In this document: piece after piece, positions 8,404-16,841 of the stretch
Numbering within the stretch: the first letter of the stretch is position 1
Layout: every line of letters starts with the position of its first letter
DNA from: Kibdelosporangium banguiense
GTDB taxonomy: Bacteria > Actinomycetota > Actinomycetes > Mycobacteriales > Pseudonocardiaceae
NCBI RefSeq assembly: GCF_017876405.1
Contig: NZ_JAGINW010000001.1
Span: 10,925,203-10,989,202, forward strand
DNA length: 64,000 bases
Direction: 5' to 3'
Notes under the pieces: generated by a model
What the model was told of the DNA's origin: nothing
What the model saw: only the letters and a program-made list of their open reading frames with translations
The model's database searches: none
Program-made: the position numbers and the translations under genes

Positions 8404-8837
8404 GGCCCTTCAGGCTCGAGGGGCGGCACGGAGAACAGCACGACGTGGTAGCCGGCTGGATACGGTTCCTCGACGAGCCTGTCTTCGGCCTCGACCCAGG
8501 CGTGCGCGCCGAACGGCGGTATCTTCCGCGCTCCGACGCACCACGTCGGCCAAAAACCTCGTAGCCGGCACAGTAGCGCGGTGGCGATCGAACGGGGCAG
8601 GCATGACTTCGGGCCGGTGCAAGCCAGGCTGACCGCGACAACGAGATCCCTCGCCGCCTTGGCCTCGGAGTAGGTTGCCGGGCTCGCGCCGCGGCGGATC
8701 GCACCCAGCAGGTGCCGGATGCGCCGGGGTGACAGGGAGGAGAGCAGCAGGGCCACCCCGGCCACCAGGCGCACGAGGAGGCGCCGGTTCCATGGCACCG
8801 ACCGCGGATCGTGGGAAATGGTTTCCGGCGTAGTCAT
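8394..8837 (-). CDS. Lasso peptide leader peptidase, B2 protein
   Basis: The 147-aa protein matches the lasso biosynthesis B2 family (PF13471), a transglutaminase-like cysteine protease that cuts the leader from the precursor. Cys79 lies in GPKSCLPRSIATALL and His112 in PFGAHAWVEAEDR, the expected catalytic pair, with an acidic residue just after as third member. Length is typical of stand-alone B2 proteins. It follows B1 after 66 bp on the same strand and overlaps the remains of the exporter gene. B2 acts with B1, which brings the leader peptide to it. Confidence 0.9.
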   Translation of the reverse strand: MTTPETISHDPRSVPWNRRLLVRLVAGVALLLSSLSPRRIRHLLGAIRRGASPATYSEAKAARDLVVAVSLACTGPKSCLPRSIATALLCRLRGFWPTWCVGARKIPPFGAHAWVEAEDRLVEEPYPAGYHVVLFSVPPLEPEGPTR

Positions 8838-8903
8838 CGGCTGCGCCCTACTCTTCCTGGTTCTGTATTCCCACAGTGGACTGGCGAAGACCGTCTTGGT
8901 CCC

Positions 8904-9167
8904 TCAGTCGTGTTCGGTCACCAGCCGGGCGGAACGCAAAGCCGTCAGCAGGGCTCGTGCGTCCTCAAGGGCGGTCGCGTGATCGACGGCGAACTGCTGG
9001 GCCAGCTCGATGGTGGCCGCATCCAGGTTTCCCGAATCCAGTAGCGCTTGCAGAACAACCGCGCCCGAAGGATTGAGGTTCCAGTAGTCGCCGCTGTCCT
9101 CGTCCAGCAACACCATTCCGTAGTCGGTTTCCACGGCCGACACGTTGTCTCGGAGAGTGAACGCCAT
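8904..9167 (-). CDS. Lasso peptide RiPP recognition element, B1 protein (PqqD family)
   Basis: The 87-aa protein is a PqqD-like RiPP recognition element. It opens with short beta strands (VETDYGMVLLDEDSGDYWNL), then NPSGAVVLQALL and a helical part ending LLTALRSARLV, the usual order for B1. B1 binds the conserved YxxPxL region of the precursor leader and presents it to B2 and C. GGGAGG lies five bases before the ATG, and the C gene stops 12 bp upstream, so translation is probably coupled. The precursor at 11117-11221 carries the matching motif. Confidence 0.9.
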   Translation of the reverse strand: MAFTLRDNVSAVETDYGMVLLDEDSGDYWNLNPSGAVVLQALLDSGNLDAATIELAQQFAVDHATALEDARALLTALRSARLVTEHD

Positions 9168-9179
9168 AGGTACCTCCCG

Positions 9180-11018
9180 TCAGGTTGGTGCTGTCCTGGA
9201 TGTGACCGTGCGAAGCCACATTTCGCACGCGATGGTCGACTCGAGCGTTGTGTGCGACATATCCGAGCGTGGCGGCCGCAGGCACATCTGGCGCATCCTG
9301 TCGGCGTCGACCAGCCCTCGCTCGGCGAGCAGGGAACCCTCGGCGATATCGAGGATCTGGTCGCGGTGTTCCCGCAAGCCCTGTTCGACGATGGCTCCGG
9401 TTTCGGACTTCGTGGTCCTGGCAAGGGTTTCGGCGGGAACAATGCCGCGCATCGCCTCCACGATGAGCGGCTTGTAACGCCGAGGGGTCAGCCGTTGTTC
9501 GGGGCGCACCGCCAGGGACGCGTTCACGACCGCGTCATCGAGGTATGGCAGTGCGAGTGTGACCTGATGTCGCGCCGCCATCTGCTGGAACTGCCGGGCG
9601 ACAAGCGAGCCGACGTGGATGGTGTCCAGGGTGCTGTGCATTCCGCGGCTGTTCGCCAACGGGTCAGCGGTGCGTGCCGCATCGAACAGCGCATCCCTGA
9701 CGACGCGTGCTGCCTCTCGTGTTGCCCACGGAGGTAGCGACGGCACCGTGCCCCAGTCCAGCGGCGGATCGTCCAGGTCGACAGGGGCGGCGATGTCCCG
9801 CGGCAGTCCGGCCAGCCACCGCCGGTATGAGCGGTTGTCGAGCAACTTGGTCACCAGCCGGCGTCGCGGCCAGCGGTACTTCGCGGCGAATCCCCGCACG
9901 AGGCCGATCGCGGCTGTGGGGTTCGTCCGCGACACCGAATGCAACCAGGCCATCCCAGTATCCAGCACCTCGTCTCCACCTACGCCGGCAAGGCGGACCC
10001 GGGCACCGTGTGCGGCACCGTGTTCGACGAGCCTGAGAAAACACGACCGGTCCGTGATTATGTGGCAGGGCTCGTCGAGATGGTCGTCGGCATCGAGAAT
10101 CCCGTGATAGGTCAACGGAATGTCGTTGGCGGAGATGACGTCGTGGACGACATCGTGTTTGGCAGTGTCCAGCATTGTGCGTAGCGCCGCAGCCGTCAGC
10201 CGCGCCCATCGCACATCGTCGTCCATGACGTCCGGGCTGGCCGCAGTGACCGCAACGAGTCGAACCACGGTCCGTGCGGCCAGACAGCACAGCGACGTGG
10301 AGTCGAGACCGCTCAGATCGGACGCCACCACTGGGTCGTCACGGACACGGACGTCAACCGCCTCGGTCAGCGCCGAACGTAGCGCCCGCGCACCCTCCTG
10401 CAGCGACAGCGTGGGGAGTGGAGGCGTCCAGTAGCGAACCTGCCAGCAGTCCCCATAACCATCCAACTCCAGGTCGTGGCCGGGAAGCACAGCCTCGACG
10501 CCGCGCCATAATGGCCGCCATACCAGCGGCCACGGCGCGATAGGAGACAACAGGCGAACCGCGAGCCGTTCCTCGTCGATCCCGCCACCGGCGAGGGCGG
10601 CCAGCACATCTGCACGATCACTGGCGATGGTCAGCCCGCCGACTCGAGCGTGGAACACTCGTCGCACTCCCGAGATGGTGCCCCGTACCCGGACCGTTCC
10701 GTCCAACGACATGAGCAGGTGAAAGCTTCCGGCGGGCATCCAGGACGATGAACTCGTCGTGCGGATGCTCGTGTCCCTGAACATCCAAGCGAGCCGGTCC
10801 GAGGAAACCCGATGCTCGCCGATCACGGTGATCTTTCCGGCGCTCACCTCGGCCGAGGTTGCCTCGCGAGTCGTCCAGCTCCCCAGGAGCCACGGTCGGC
10901 CGGACGAATGACGAATCTCCCGTAGGTCATCGACCTGTTCCCGCAACTTCCTGGCGATGAGACGAGCGGGCTCGCAATCGGGTAAGGCAACAAACCACGA
11001 CACGCCGGGGTCCGGCAC
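9180..11018 (-). CDS. Lasso peptide macrolactam synthetase, C protein (asparagine-synthetase-like)
   Basis: This ~612-aa protein has the asparagine synthetase B fold used by lasso cyclases. The glutaminase-like N-terminal half lacks a catalytic Cys1, and the C-terminal half is the ATP-dependent synthetase. It would adenylate the Glu8 side chain of the core and let the Gly1 amine attack it. Family motifs include VRLAGVGGDEVLDTGMAW and PYLDDAVVNASLAVRPEQ. The PP-loop, normally SGGxDS, reads DLSGLDSTS, one glycine short, which might weaken or abolish ATP binding. GTG 11018 is preferred because GGAGG lies 8 bases upstream; GTG 11033 is an alternative. The precursor stops ~100 bp upstream. Confidence 0.9.
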   Translation of the reverse strand: MPDPGVSWFVALPDCEPARLIARKLREQVDDLREIRHSSGRPWLLGSWTTREATSAEVSAGKITVIGEHRVSSDRLAWMFRDTSIRTTSSSSWMPAGSFHLLMSLDGTVRVRGTISGVRRVFHARVGGLTIASDRADVLAALAGGGIDEERLAVRLLSPIAPWPLVWRPLWRGVEAVLPGHDLELDGYGDCWQVRYWTPPLPTLSLQEGARALRSALTEAVDVRVRDDPVVASDLSGLDSTSLCCLAARTVVRLVAVTAASPDVMDDDVRWARLTAAALRTMLDTAKHDVVHDVISANDIPLTYHGILDADDHLDEPCHIITDRSCFLRLVEHGAAHGARVRLAGVGGDEVLDTGMAWLHSVSRTNPTAAIGLVRGFAAKYRWPRRRLVTKLLDNRSYRRWLAGLPRDIAAPVDLDDPPLDWGTVPSLPPWATREAARVVRDALFDAARTADPLANSRGMHSTLDTIHVGSLVARQFQQMAARHQVTLALPYLDDAVVNASLAVRPEQRLTPRRYKPLIVEAMRGIVPAETLARTTKSETGAIVEQGLREHRDQILDIAEGSLLAERGLVDADRMRQMCLRPPRSDMSHTTLESTIACEMWLRTVTSRTAPT

Positions 11019-11116
11019 TGTAAAAGCCTCCACATTTGGCTGAAGACATTTGCTACGGTTGGCGATCTAGACGGTACCCATCCTTAACCAGCTACGCCCA
11101 ATAAGGAATTTGGCGT

Positions 11117-11221
11117 CTATAGACGGTTCCCGATGAGCTCCTTCCTGATGCCGGAACTTCCTGCGGTCTTCTGGGTGAATTTGCCAACGCGAGATAGAGT
11201 TGGGCGTTCATAGATGCGCAT
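11117..11221 (-). CDS. Lasso peptide precursor (A), 34 aa
   Basis: This is a short gene with a strong ribosome site (AAGGAGG, nine bases before ATG 11221). The leader is MRIYERPTLSRVGKFTQKTA. It has the B1-binding pattern YxxPxL (Tyr4, Pro7, Leu9), Gly13 and the near-universal Thr at position -2 (Thr19). The predicted core is GSSGIRKELIGNRL, 14 residues. Gly1 and Glu8 are correctly spaced for an eight-membered macrolactam ring, leaving a six-residue tail (LIGNRL). The core has three basic residues and no Cys, as in class II lasso peptides. Position, strand and spacing directly before the cyclase gene support the call. I do not recognise the core from a known lasso peptide. Confidence 0.9.
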   Translation of the reverse strand: MRIYERPTLSRVGKFTQKTAGSSGIRKELIGNRL

Positions 11222-11438
11222 GAGCCTTTACCTCCTTTGATCGGTGGAGCTAAATATTGAGACTGGCGATCTATTGAACGAAATTCACATCTACCCTCGT
11301 CGCATCGTTGCGAACGCGCAATGCTGCAAAGCGGCTAAAGTACGTCAATGACAACCATGTGCCAAAGCTTGCCCGTGGTTACCGGATCTTGAATGGCCAG
11401 GGTTGGCCTGCCTGTCTGCTCACGGCGCGTTGGAGGAC
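11222..11438 (-). promoter_or_regulatory. Upstream region of the lasso precursor
   Basis: About 217 bp between the WD40 gene stop and the precursor start, AT-richer than its surroundings (for example TCAATATTTAGC). It must hold the promoter of the A-C-B1-B2 operon. The words GGCGATCTA and GTCTA/TAGAC recur here and between A and C, including the perfect palindrome CGTCTATAGACG at about 11113-11124. No known operator is recognised. Confidence 0.45.
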
Positions 11439-14400
11439 TCAGGAGCAGGTGGGATCGTACGGCACCTCGGGTATGAGCTGTTCCCATCGGGTTCGGGTGA
11501 CGGTGCCGATCAACTGGCAGTTATGGGCGATGACCCGAACCGGATCAGGATCCCAAAGCCGTATTGTGCTGTCACTGCCAGTAGTGGCCAGGGTCCGGCC
11601 GTCCGGACTGAACGCCACCCCAAAGACATGATCGGTGTGGCCGGTCAGGGTGGCAAGTTCCTTGTGGCTGGCCACGTCCCACAACCGCACCGTCTTGTCG
11701 CCACCGGCGGTGGCCAGAGTCCGGCCATCCGGACTGAACGCCACCCTGGAGACTTCACCGGTGTGGCCGGTCAGGGTGGTGATCACGGTGCGGCTGGCCA
11801 CGTCCCACAGCCGCACCGTCTTGTCCCTGGTGGCGGTGGCCAGGGTCCGGCCGTCCGGGCTGAATGCCACCCCCACGACTTCACCGGTGTGGCCGGTCAG
11901 CCTAGTGATCACGGTGTGACTGGCCACGTCCCACAGCCGCACCGTCTTGTCGTAGCTGGCTGTGGCCAGGATCCGGCCGTCGGGACTGAACGCCAACCGG
12001 CTGACCAAGTCGGCGTGGCCGGGCAGGGCGGTGATTTCCTTGCGGCCAGTCACGTCCCACAGCCGCACCGTCTTGTCGCCACTGGCGGTGGCCAAGGTCC
12101 GGCCGTCGGGGCTGAACGCCACGCCGCGGACTTCACCGGTGTGGCCGGCCAGGATGGTGATCATGTTGTGGCTGGCCACGTCCCACAGCCGCACCGTCTT
12201 GTCCAAGCTGGCAGTCGCCAGGGTCCGGCCATCCGGACTGAACGCCACCCCCACGACTTCACCGGTGTGGCCGGTCAGCCTAGTGATCACGGTGTGACTG
12301 GCCACGTCCCACAGCCGCACCGTCTTGTCGTAGCTGGCTGTGGCCAGGATCCGGCCATCTGGGCTGAACACTACGTCCGATACGAGCGCGGCTGGGTAAG
12401 GGGTAAGTATCGGGCCGTTCATGCCCCATAGCACTGCGTTGTTGTCCCCTCCGGCGGTGGCCAGGGTCCGGCCGTCCGGGCTGAACGCCACCCCAAGGAC
12501 GGCGCTGGTGTGGCCGGTCAGGGCGGCAAGTTCCTTGCGGCTGGCCACGTCCCACAACCGCACCGTCGCGTCCCCACTGGCAGTGGCCAGAGTCCGGCCA
12601 TCCGGACTGAACGCCACCCAGCTGACCAAGTCGGTGTGGCCGGTCAGGGTAGCAAGTTCCTTGCGGCTGGCCACGTCCCACAACCGCACCGTCATGTCCC
12701 CACTGGCAGTGGCCAGAGTCCGGCCATCCGGACTGAACGCCACCCCAAAGACGGCGCTGGTGTGGCCGGTCAGGGTAGCAAGTTCCTTGCGGCTGGCCAC
12801 GTCCCACAACCGCACCGTCATGTCCCCACTGGCAGTGGCCAGAGTCCGGCCATCCGGACTGAACGCCACCGCAAAGACATAGTCGGTATGGCCGGTCAGA
12901 GTGGCAAGTTCCTTGCGGCTGGCCACGTCCCACAACCGCACCGTCGCGTCCCCACTGGCAGTGGCCAGAGTCCGGCCATCCGGACTGAACGCCACCGCAA
13001 AGACATAGTCGGTATGGCCGGTCAGAGTGGCAAGTTCCTTGCGGCTGGCCACGTCCCACAACCGCACCGTCGCGTCCCTGGTGGCGGTGGCCAGAGTCCG
13101 GCCGTCCGGGCTGAACGCCACCCCAAAGACGGCGCTGGTGTGGCCGGTCAGGGTGGCGGTCACGGTGTGGCTGGCCACGTCCCACAACCGCACCGTCATA
13201 TCCACGCTGGCAGTCGCCAGGGTCCGGCCATCGGGGCTGAACGCCACTCCTTGGACTTCACCGGTGTGGCCGGTGAGCCGGGCGGTGAAGTGCTGGCTTT
13301 GGCTGCTGAGCAGCGCGCTACGGGCTCCGACCAGGGTGGGGTCCTGGTGGAAGGCTTCGACGGCCAGCAGCATCGACACATCCGGTTGCCCCGCGGCGAC
13401 CGCGGTGGCGGATTGGACTGTCAGCTTGCCGGCCAGGGCGGTCCGGCGTTGGTCCAGGGCGGTCTGGCGTTGGTAGATTGCCACCACGGTTGCGGCCAGT
13501 GCCAGCACCAGCAGGATGGTGAGTGCGGCGATCAACTGGCGCTGGTGCTGGGTGCGACGGCGGGCAGCATGGTCGCTGGCGTCGAGGAATTCCTGTTCGA
13601 GGGCGTTGATCTGGGCGCGGTGATGGGGAGTGTTGGCCCAGTCGCGAGTCAGGGCCAGGCGGGTGCCGCGATAGAGGGCTCCGGGGTCGCGGTCCAGGGC
13701 TTCCCATGCAGTGGCGGCGTCGGTGAGCTGGCGGTGGATGCGTAGGCCGTCGCGGTCTTCAGCCACCCAGGTTCGCAACCGGGGCCAGGAGCGGATCAGG
13801 GCTTCGTGGGTGATCTCGATGGTGTTCTCGTCGAGGGTGAGCAGTCGTTCGCGGGCGAGGGTGTCCAGGACCACCGCTGTGCTGGGGTTGCTGTGGTCGA
13901 GTTCGTCGCGGCCGATGCGTCGCTTGGTGTCCTCGGTGCCCTCGCCCGGCGCGGTGAGCCGGAGGAAGATCGCCTTGGCCAGGTACCGCTGGTGTGCGTC
14001 GAGCGCGTGATGCGCCGACTCGGCGGTTTGGGCGAGCGCGCCGTCGATGCCGCCGGCCGCCTGGTATCCCTCCAGGGTGAGGGTGTTGCCGCGGCGCCGT
14101 CGCCAGGTTTCCAGCATGGCGTGCGAGACCAGAGGCAGCACGCCGGGGCGGCTGGCGGCCTCCGCCATCACCGTGGCCAGCAGCGCGCTGTCCACCGCAC
14201 ACCGCGCGTCCACCGCTGGCTGCGTGATCGCCCGCCGCAGCTCGTCGGGCGTCATCTGGCCGACGAGTACCTGGCCCTCGCGCAACGCCTCGACCAGGTC
14301 GGAGTGGTCGGCGCAGTGGGCGTAGAAGTCGGCTCGCACCGCCACGACCACACGCATCCGGTTGTCGGCCGCTTCGGCCGAGGTCACCAGCATCGAAATG

Positions 14401-15170
14401 AACCGGGTTCGCTCCTGCCGGTCGGGGCAGAGCGTGAAGAGCTCCTCGAACTGGTCGATCACCACCAGCAGTTCGGAACCTTCCGGCCGACTGGCCAGGA
14501 CCTGACGCGCGGCCATGCCCAGATTGCCCGGATCAGCAGCCAAGTCGGTCAGCAGCGCCCCCGGGGACACTCCCAGCAGGCCGGCGAGATGGATCGCGCA
14601 CTCGCGCAATGGCCGGGCGCCTGGGGTGAACAACACCGTGGGCCACCCCACCGTGCCCATCAACCCGCCGGCCCGCGCGGTGGTCACCAGGCCCGCACGT
14701 AGCAGCGAGGACTTACCCGATCCGGAGGAGCCGACCAGCACCACCACCCGCCGGCGCGACAGTGTCCCGGTCAGCTCGTCGAGCAGGCGTTCGCGGCCGA
14801 AAAACCGCTGCGCATCCTCGGACTGGAACGCCGCCAGACCCACATAGGGCGTATCCTCCCCGGCGGCCGTGGTGTCGCTTTCGGCGTCGTGCCGCTGTGC
14901 CGCGGCCAGCTCTGCCGCCACGGCATGCCACCGCTCTTCCCATTCGGCGACGTCCCCGTCGCAGGCCCTAACATAGGCGAGCGTCACCGCGAGAGTCGGC
15001 AGCCTGCGACCACTCGCCGCCTCGGACAACGTCGCCGGTGAATAGTGCGCGCGCCGCGCCAGCTCGCGATATCCCGGACTTCCCGCCTTGTCCCGCAGGC
15101 GACGCAAGTCGGCCGCGAACCGCACCACCGGATCATCGCGCGAGTCGAGCGCACGCTCCGGGCGGGGCAC
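11439..15170 (-). CDS. HTH-nSTAND-WD40 signalling protein with 14 WD40 repeats
   Basis: About 1243 aa. Order: a helix-turn-helix domain (~15-65, RELARRAHYSPATLSEAASG); an nSTAND NTPase with Walker A GSSGSGKSS (~147-155) and Walker B VVIDQFEELFTLC; a hydrophobic stretch (LIAALTILLVLALAATVVA, ~560); then 14 WD40 repeats of ~42 residues, each with GHT, VAFSPDGRTLATA and VRLWDVAS. Fourteen repeats would make two seven-bladed propellers. STAND proteins act as ligand-triggered switches; a membrane-anchored protein with a DNA-binding domain could link sensing to transcription (inference). Repeat seven is divergent. GTG 15170 is chosen because GAGGGG precedes it and the paralogue at 47535 starts MPRREG, matching MPRPER here. 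Confidence 0.85.
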   Translation of the reverse strand: MPRPERALDSRDDPVVRFAADLRRLRDKAGSPGYRELARRAHYSPATLSEAASGRRLPTLAVTLAYVRACDGDVAEWEERWHAVAAELAAAQRHDAESDTTAAGEDTPYVGLAAFQSEDAQRFFGRERLLDELTGTLSRRRVVVLVGSSGSGKSSLLRAGLVTTARAGGLMGTVGWPTVLFTPGARPLRECAIHLAGLLGVSPGALLTDLAADPGNLGMAARQVLASRPEGSELLVVIDQFEELFTLCPDRQERTRFISMLVTSAEAADNRMRVVVAVRADFYAHCADHSDLVEALREGQVLVGQMTPDELRRAITQPAVDARCAVDSALLATVMAEAASRPGVLPLVSHAMLETWRRRRGNTLTLEGYQAAGGIDGALAQTAESAHHALDAHQRYLAKAIFLRLTAPGEGTEDTKRRIGRDELDHSNPSTAVVLDTLARERLLTLDENTIEITHEALIRSWPRLRTWVAEDRDGLRIHRQLTDAATAWEALDRDPGALYRGTRLALTRDWANTPHHRAQINALEQEFLDASDHAARRRTQHQRQLIAALTILLVLALAATVVAIYQRQTALDQRRTALAGKLTVQSATAVAAGQPDVSMLLAVEAFHQDPTLVGARSALLSSQSQHFTARLTGHTGEVQGVAFSPDGRTLATASVDMTVRLWDVASHTVTATLTGHTSAVFGVAFSPDGRTLATATRDATVRLWDVASRKELATLTGHTDYVFAVAFSPDGRTLATASGDATVRLWDVASRKELATLTGHTDYVFAVAFSPDGRTLATASGDMTVRLWDVASRKELATLTGHTSAVFGVAFSPDGRTLATASGDMTVRLWDVASRKELATLTGHTDLVSWVAFSPDGRTLATASGDATVRLWDVASRKELAALTGHTSAVLGVAFSPDGRTLATAGGDNNAVLWGMNGPILTPYPAALVSDVVFSPDGRILATASYDKTVRLWDVASHTVITRLTGHTGEVVGVAFSPDGRTLATASLDKTVRLWDVASHNMITILAGHTGEVRGVAFSPDGRTLATASGDKTVRLWDVTGRKEITALPGHADLVSRLAFSPDGRILATASYDKTVRLWDVASHTVITRLTGHTGEVVGVAFSPDGRTLATATRDKTVRLWDVASRTVITTLTGHTGEVSRVAFSPDGRTLATAGGDKTVRLWDVASHKELATLTGHTDHVFGVAFSPDGRTLATTGSDSTIRLWDPDPVRVIAHNCQLIGTVTRTRWEQLIPEVPYDPTCS
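11520..13290 (-). repeat. Tandem ~126-bp WD40-coding repeats
   Basis: Fourteen direct repeats of about 126 bp encode the WD40 units. Several neighbours, especially units 2-6, are almost identical at DNA level, including silent positions. This indicates recent unequal crossing-over or gene conversion. The array also creates long false open frames on the plus strand. Confidence 0.85.
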
Positions 15171-15886
15171 CTGATCCACCCCCTCAAGACCCCAGCAGGT
15201 TGTCCTGAGTTGATTGTCCAGCGTCCAGCAACCGACCCTGAACAACTCCACCGGACTGTACTACCCACATGCACCACGACAACCATGCAAGGACGGCGCA
15301 TGAGTGCCAATGGCCAATCTGGTACCCCACCAGCCACCGGACGGACACACCACACATCGCGTCATGCGCCCTGACGGGACGCAGCCCTCCCGAGCGAGCT
15401 TGATCAACAGATGGTCGATCAACTACTCCTCCACCACGTCCCGGCTCGCCGGTCTGCCCGGCTCAACGGTCATCGTCTGGTCACAAGGTGAGTAGTCAGG
15501 TGCGTTTCCGTGATCGGGAGTGACGTCACTCGTTCGACGCGCGACAAGTGGTGCGGTGTGGTCACACGGCAATCGGTGACGGTGAAATGAGAAGAGAGCG
15601 GCCGTCGGGTTCCTAGGGATTGGGTAAAGGCAGGCAATTCGACGGATGTTTCTCACGGTCAGTCGACGCATGCCGGGGCACAGGCCGCAAGAGGGTACGG
15701 CCACCCGAAAACGGGGCGTCGAGTGCGCGAAACTGGGGGTACGCACTCGACGCCCGCCCCACCCTCGAATAGTGCGAGAGTTCACCAGCACTGATCGAAA
15801 CGATTGTCAGGATATCGCCACGGGAATACACCGCCCGTCTCAGCAGCACCACCAGCTGTTGATTCAGACGGGAAAGGAGTATCGAG
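15171..15886. other. Intergenic region without a supported gene
   Basis: About 700 bp between the start of the WD40 gene and the first small plus-strand gene. Only overlapping short frames with no recognisable family are present. It should hold the divergent promoters. Confidence 0.4.
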
Positions 15887-16081
15887 ATGCTGCCCTACGA
15901 AGACCTGGTCAGGACGCGGATGTACGAGGCGGAGCAACTGGCCAGTCGGCAGCGCCTAGCCCGCCTGCTGCGGTCCCACCGGCGATGGCAGCGTGCCGCC
16001 AAGCGAGCGACCAGAAGGCTGGAGCGGACAGAGCGCTCCCTCACTGCGACAGAAAACTGGATCGCGCAGTCCGCCGGCTAG
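15887..16081 (+). CDS. Small basic helical protein, paralogue of 20545-20712
   Basis: The 64-aa product (MLPYEDLVRTRMYEAEQLAS...) is rich in Arg, Glu and Ala and predicted to be one long amphipathic helix. AAAGGAG lies seven bases before the ATG. A related 55-aa protein (MLLYEILARTRMREAEQFAH) lies at 20545-20712 on the other strand, so the two flank the LAL regulator in inverted orientation. There is no signal peptide, and the function is unknown. The conserved LxRTRMxEAEQ block suggests a protein or nucleic-acid contact (inference). Confidence 0.6.
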   Translation: MLPYEDLVRTRMYEAEQLASRQRLARLLRSHRRWQRAAKRATRRLERTERSLTATENWIAQSAG

Positions 16082-16297
16082 CCACGAACGGACACACCCG
16101 CTCGCCGCCGGAAACACCGACACTCGACCTCTTGCCACTTCCCCATCCAGGCCTGCAGGACCTGTTCCTTGTCGTCCGCAGTCCGGCACCAGCCAGGTGT
16201 CGCAAAGGTGTGTTCCGACTGCAGCGACACCTCACCCGAAACCTCGTTTTCGACACGGATTACTTTCCGCAAAAGAAATACAAAAGGAGCACGGTTA

Positions 16298-16570
16298 ATG
16301 TCCGTCATGCTGCCAGACTTCCCCACTCTCTCCCGACGTGAGCTCGCCATGCTCCGCGCGATCGCCGCCGGTCGCGCCACCATCACATGCAGTTGCGCAC
16401 CCGATCTGTTCATCGACGGCCTGCCCTGTTGTGACCAAAGCGCCTCCCGGCACCTCGCGCACGCCGGCCTTGTGCGCGCCACCATCGCGGCGAAAGTCGG
16501 CCAGCTCGTGCCCGCCGAACTCACCGGCGTCGGCCACGCCCTGCTGGCAACATGGGCTACCCCGCCCTGA
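16298..16570 (+). CDS. Small conserved actinobacterial protein, paralogue of 20772-21062
   Basis: The 90-aa product reads LSRRELAMLRAIAAGRATIT, CSCAPDLFIDGLPCCDQSAS and RHLAHAGLV...VGQLVPAEL. The layout resembles a small winged-helix domain with a Cys-containing loop (CSC...CC). AAAGGAG precedes the ATG by eight bases. A paralogue lies at 20772-21062 and a fragment at 46850-46965. The plus-strand order is helical small gene, then this gene, then the LAL regulator, which suggests a functional unit. No function is known to me. Confidence 0.65.
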   Translation: MSVMLPDFPTLSRRELAMLRAIAAGRATITCSCAPDLFIDGLPCCDQSASRHLAHAGLVRATIAAKVGQLVPAELTGVGHALLATWATPP

Positions 16571-16841
16571 CACGTCACCGAGGCGCGAACAGTCGAATAG
16601 CTTCCTTCTTCTCACACTTTCGAGAGATTTCTGGCCATTCCGCGAAGGGAAAGCGCCGGAGTTGGACTCGGAAGGATAGGGCCCGAGTTGTTCTGCTGTC
16701 ACTGCAACAGCATCTGGCTGTGACGGAACTGTATGGCTCACAGCTGCCATGCAGCCCCGCCACAGCTAGGTCGAGGTTGAAATTGAGGTGCGATCACAGA
16801 GGGGGAACAAGAAGTGCGCTCGACAGGAATAGGGGGAAGGC

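Noticed and set aside
12280-13185. 301-codon minus-strand frame rich in DGAVVGRGQP
   Set aside because: It is the second frame of the WD40 gene itself.
11520-13290. Regular repeats as a CRISPR array
   Set aside because: Units are ~126 bp, contiguous and protein-coding (WD40), with no short repeat-spacer alternation.
11403-13745. Long plus-strand frames (342 and 411 codons) across the WD40 gene
   Set aside because: They are shadows of the 126-bp repeats: the repeated unit has no stops in these frames, and the peptides (PQPHRLVATGGGQ...) are low complexity.
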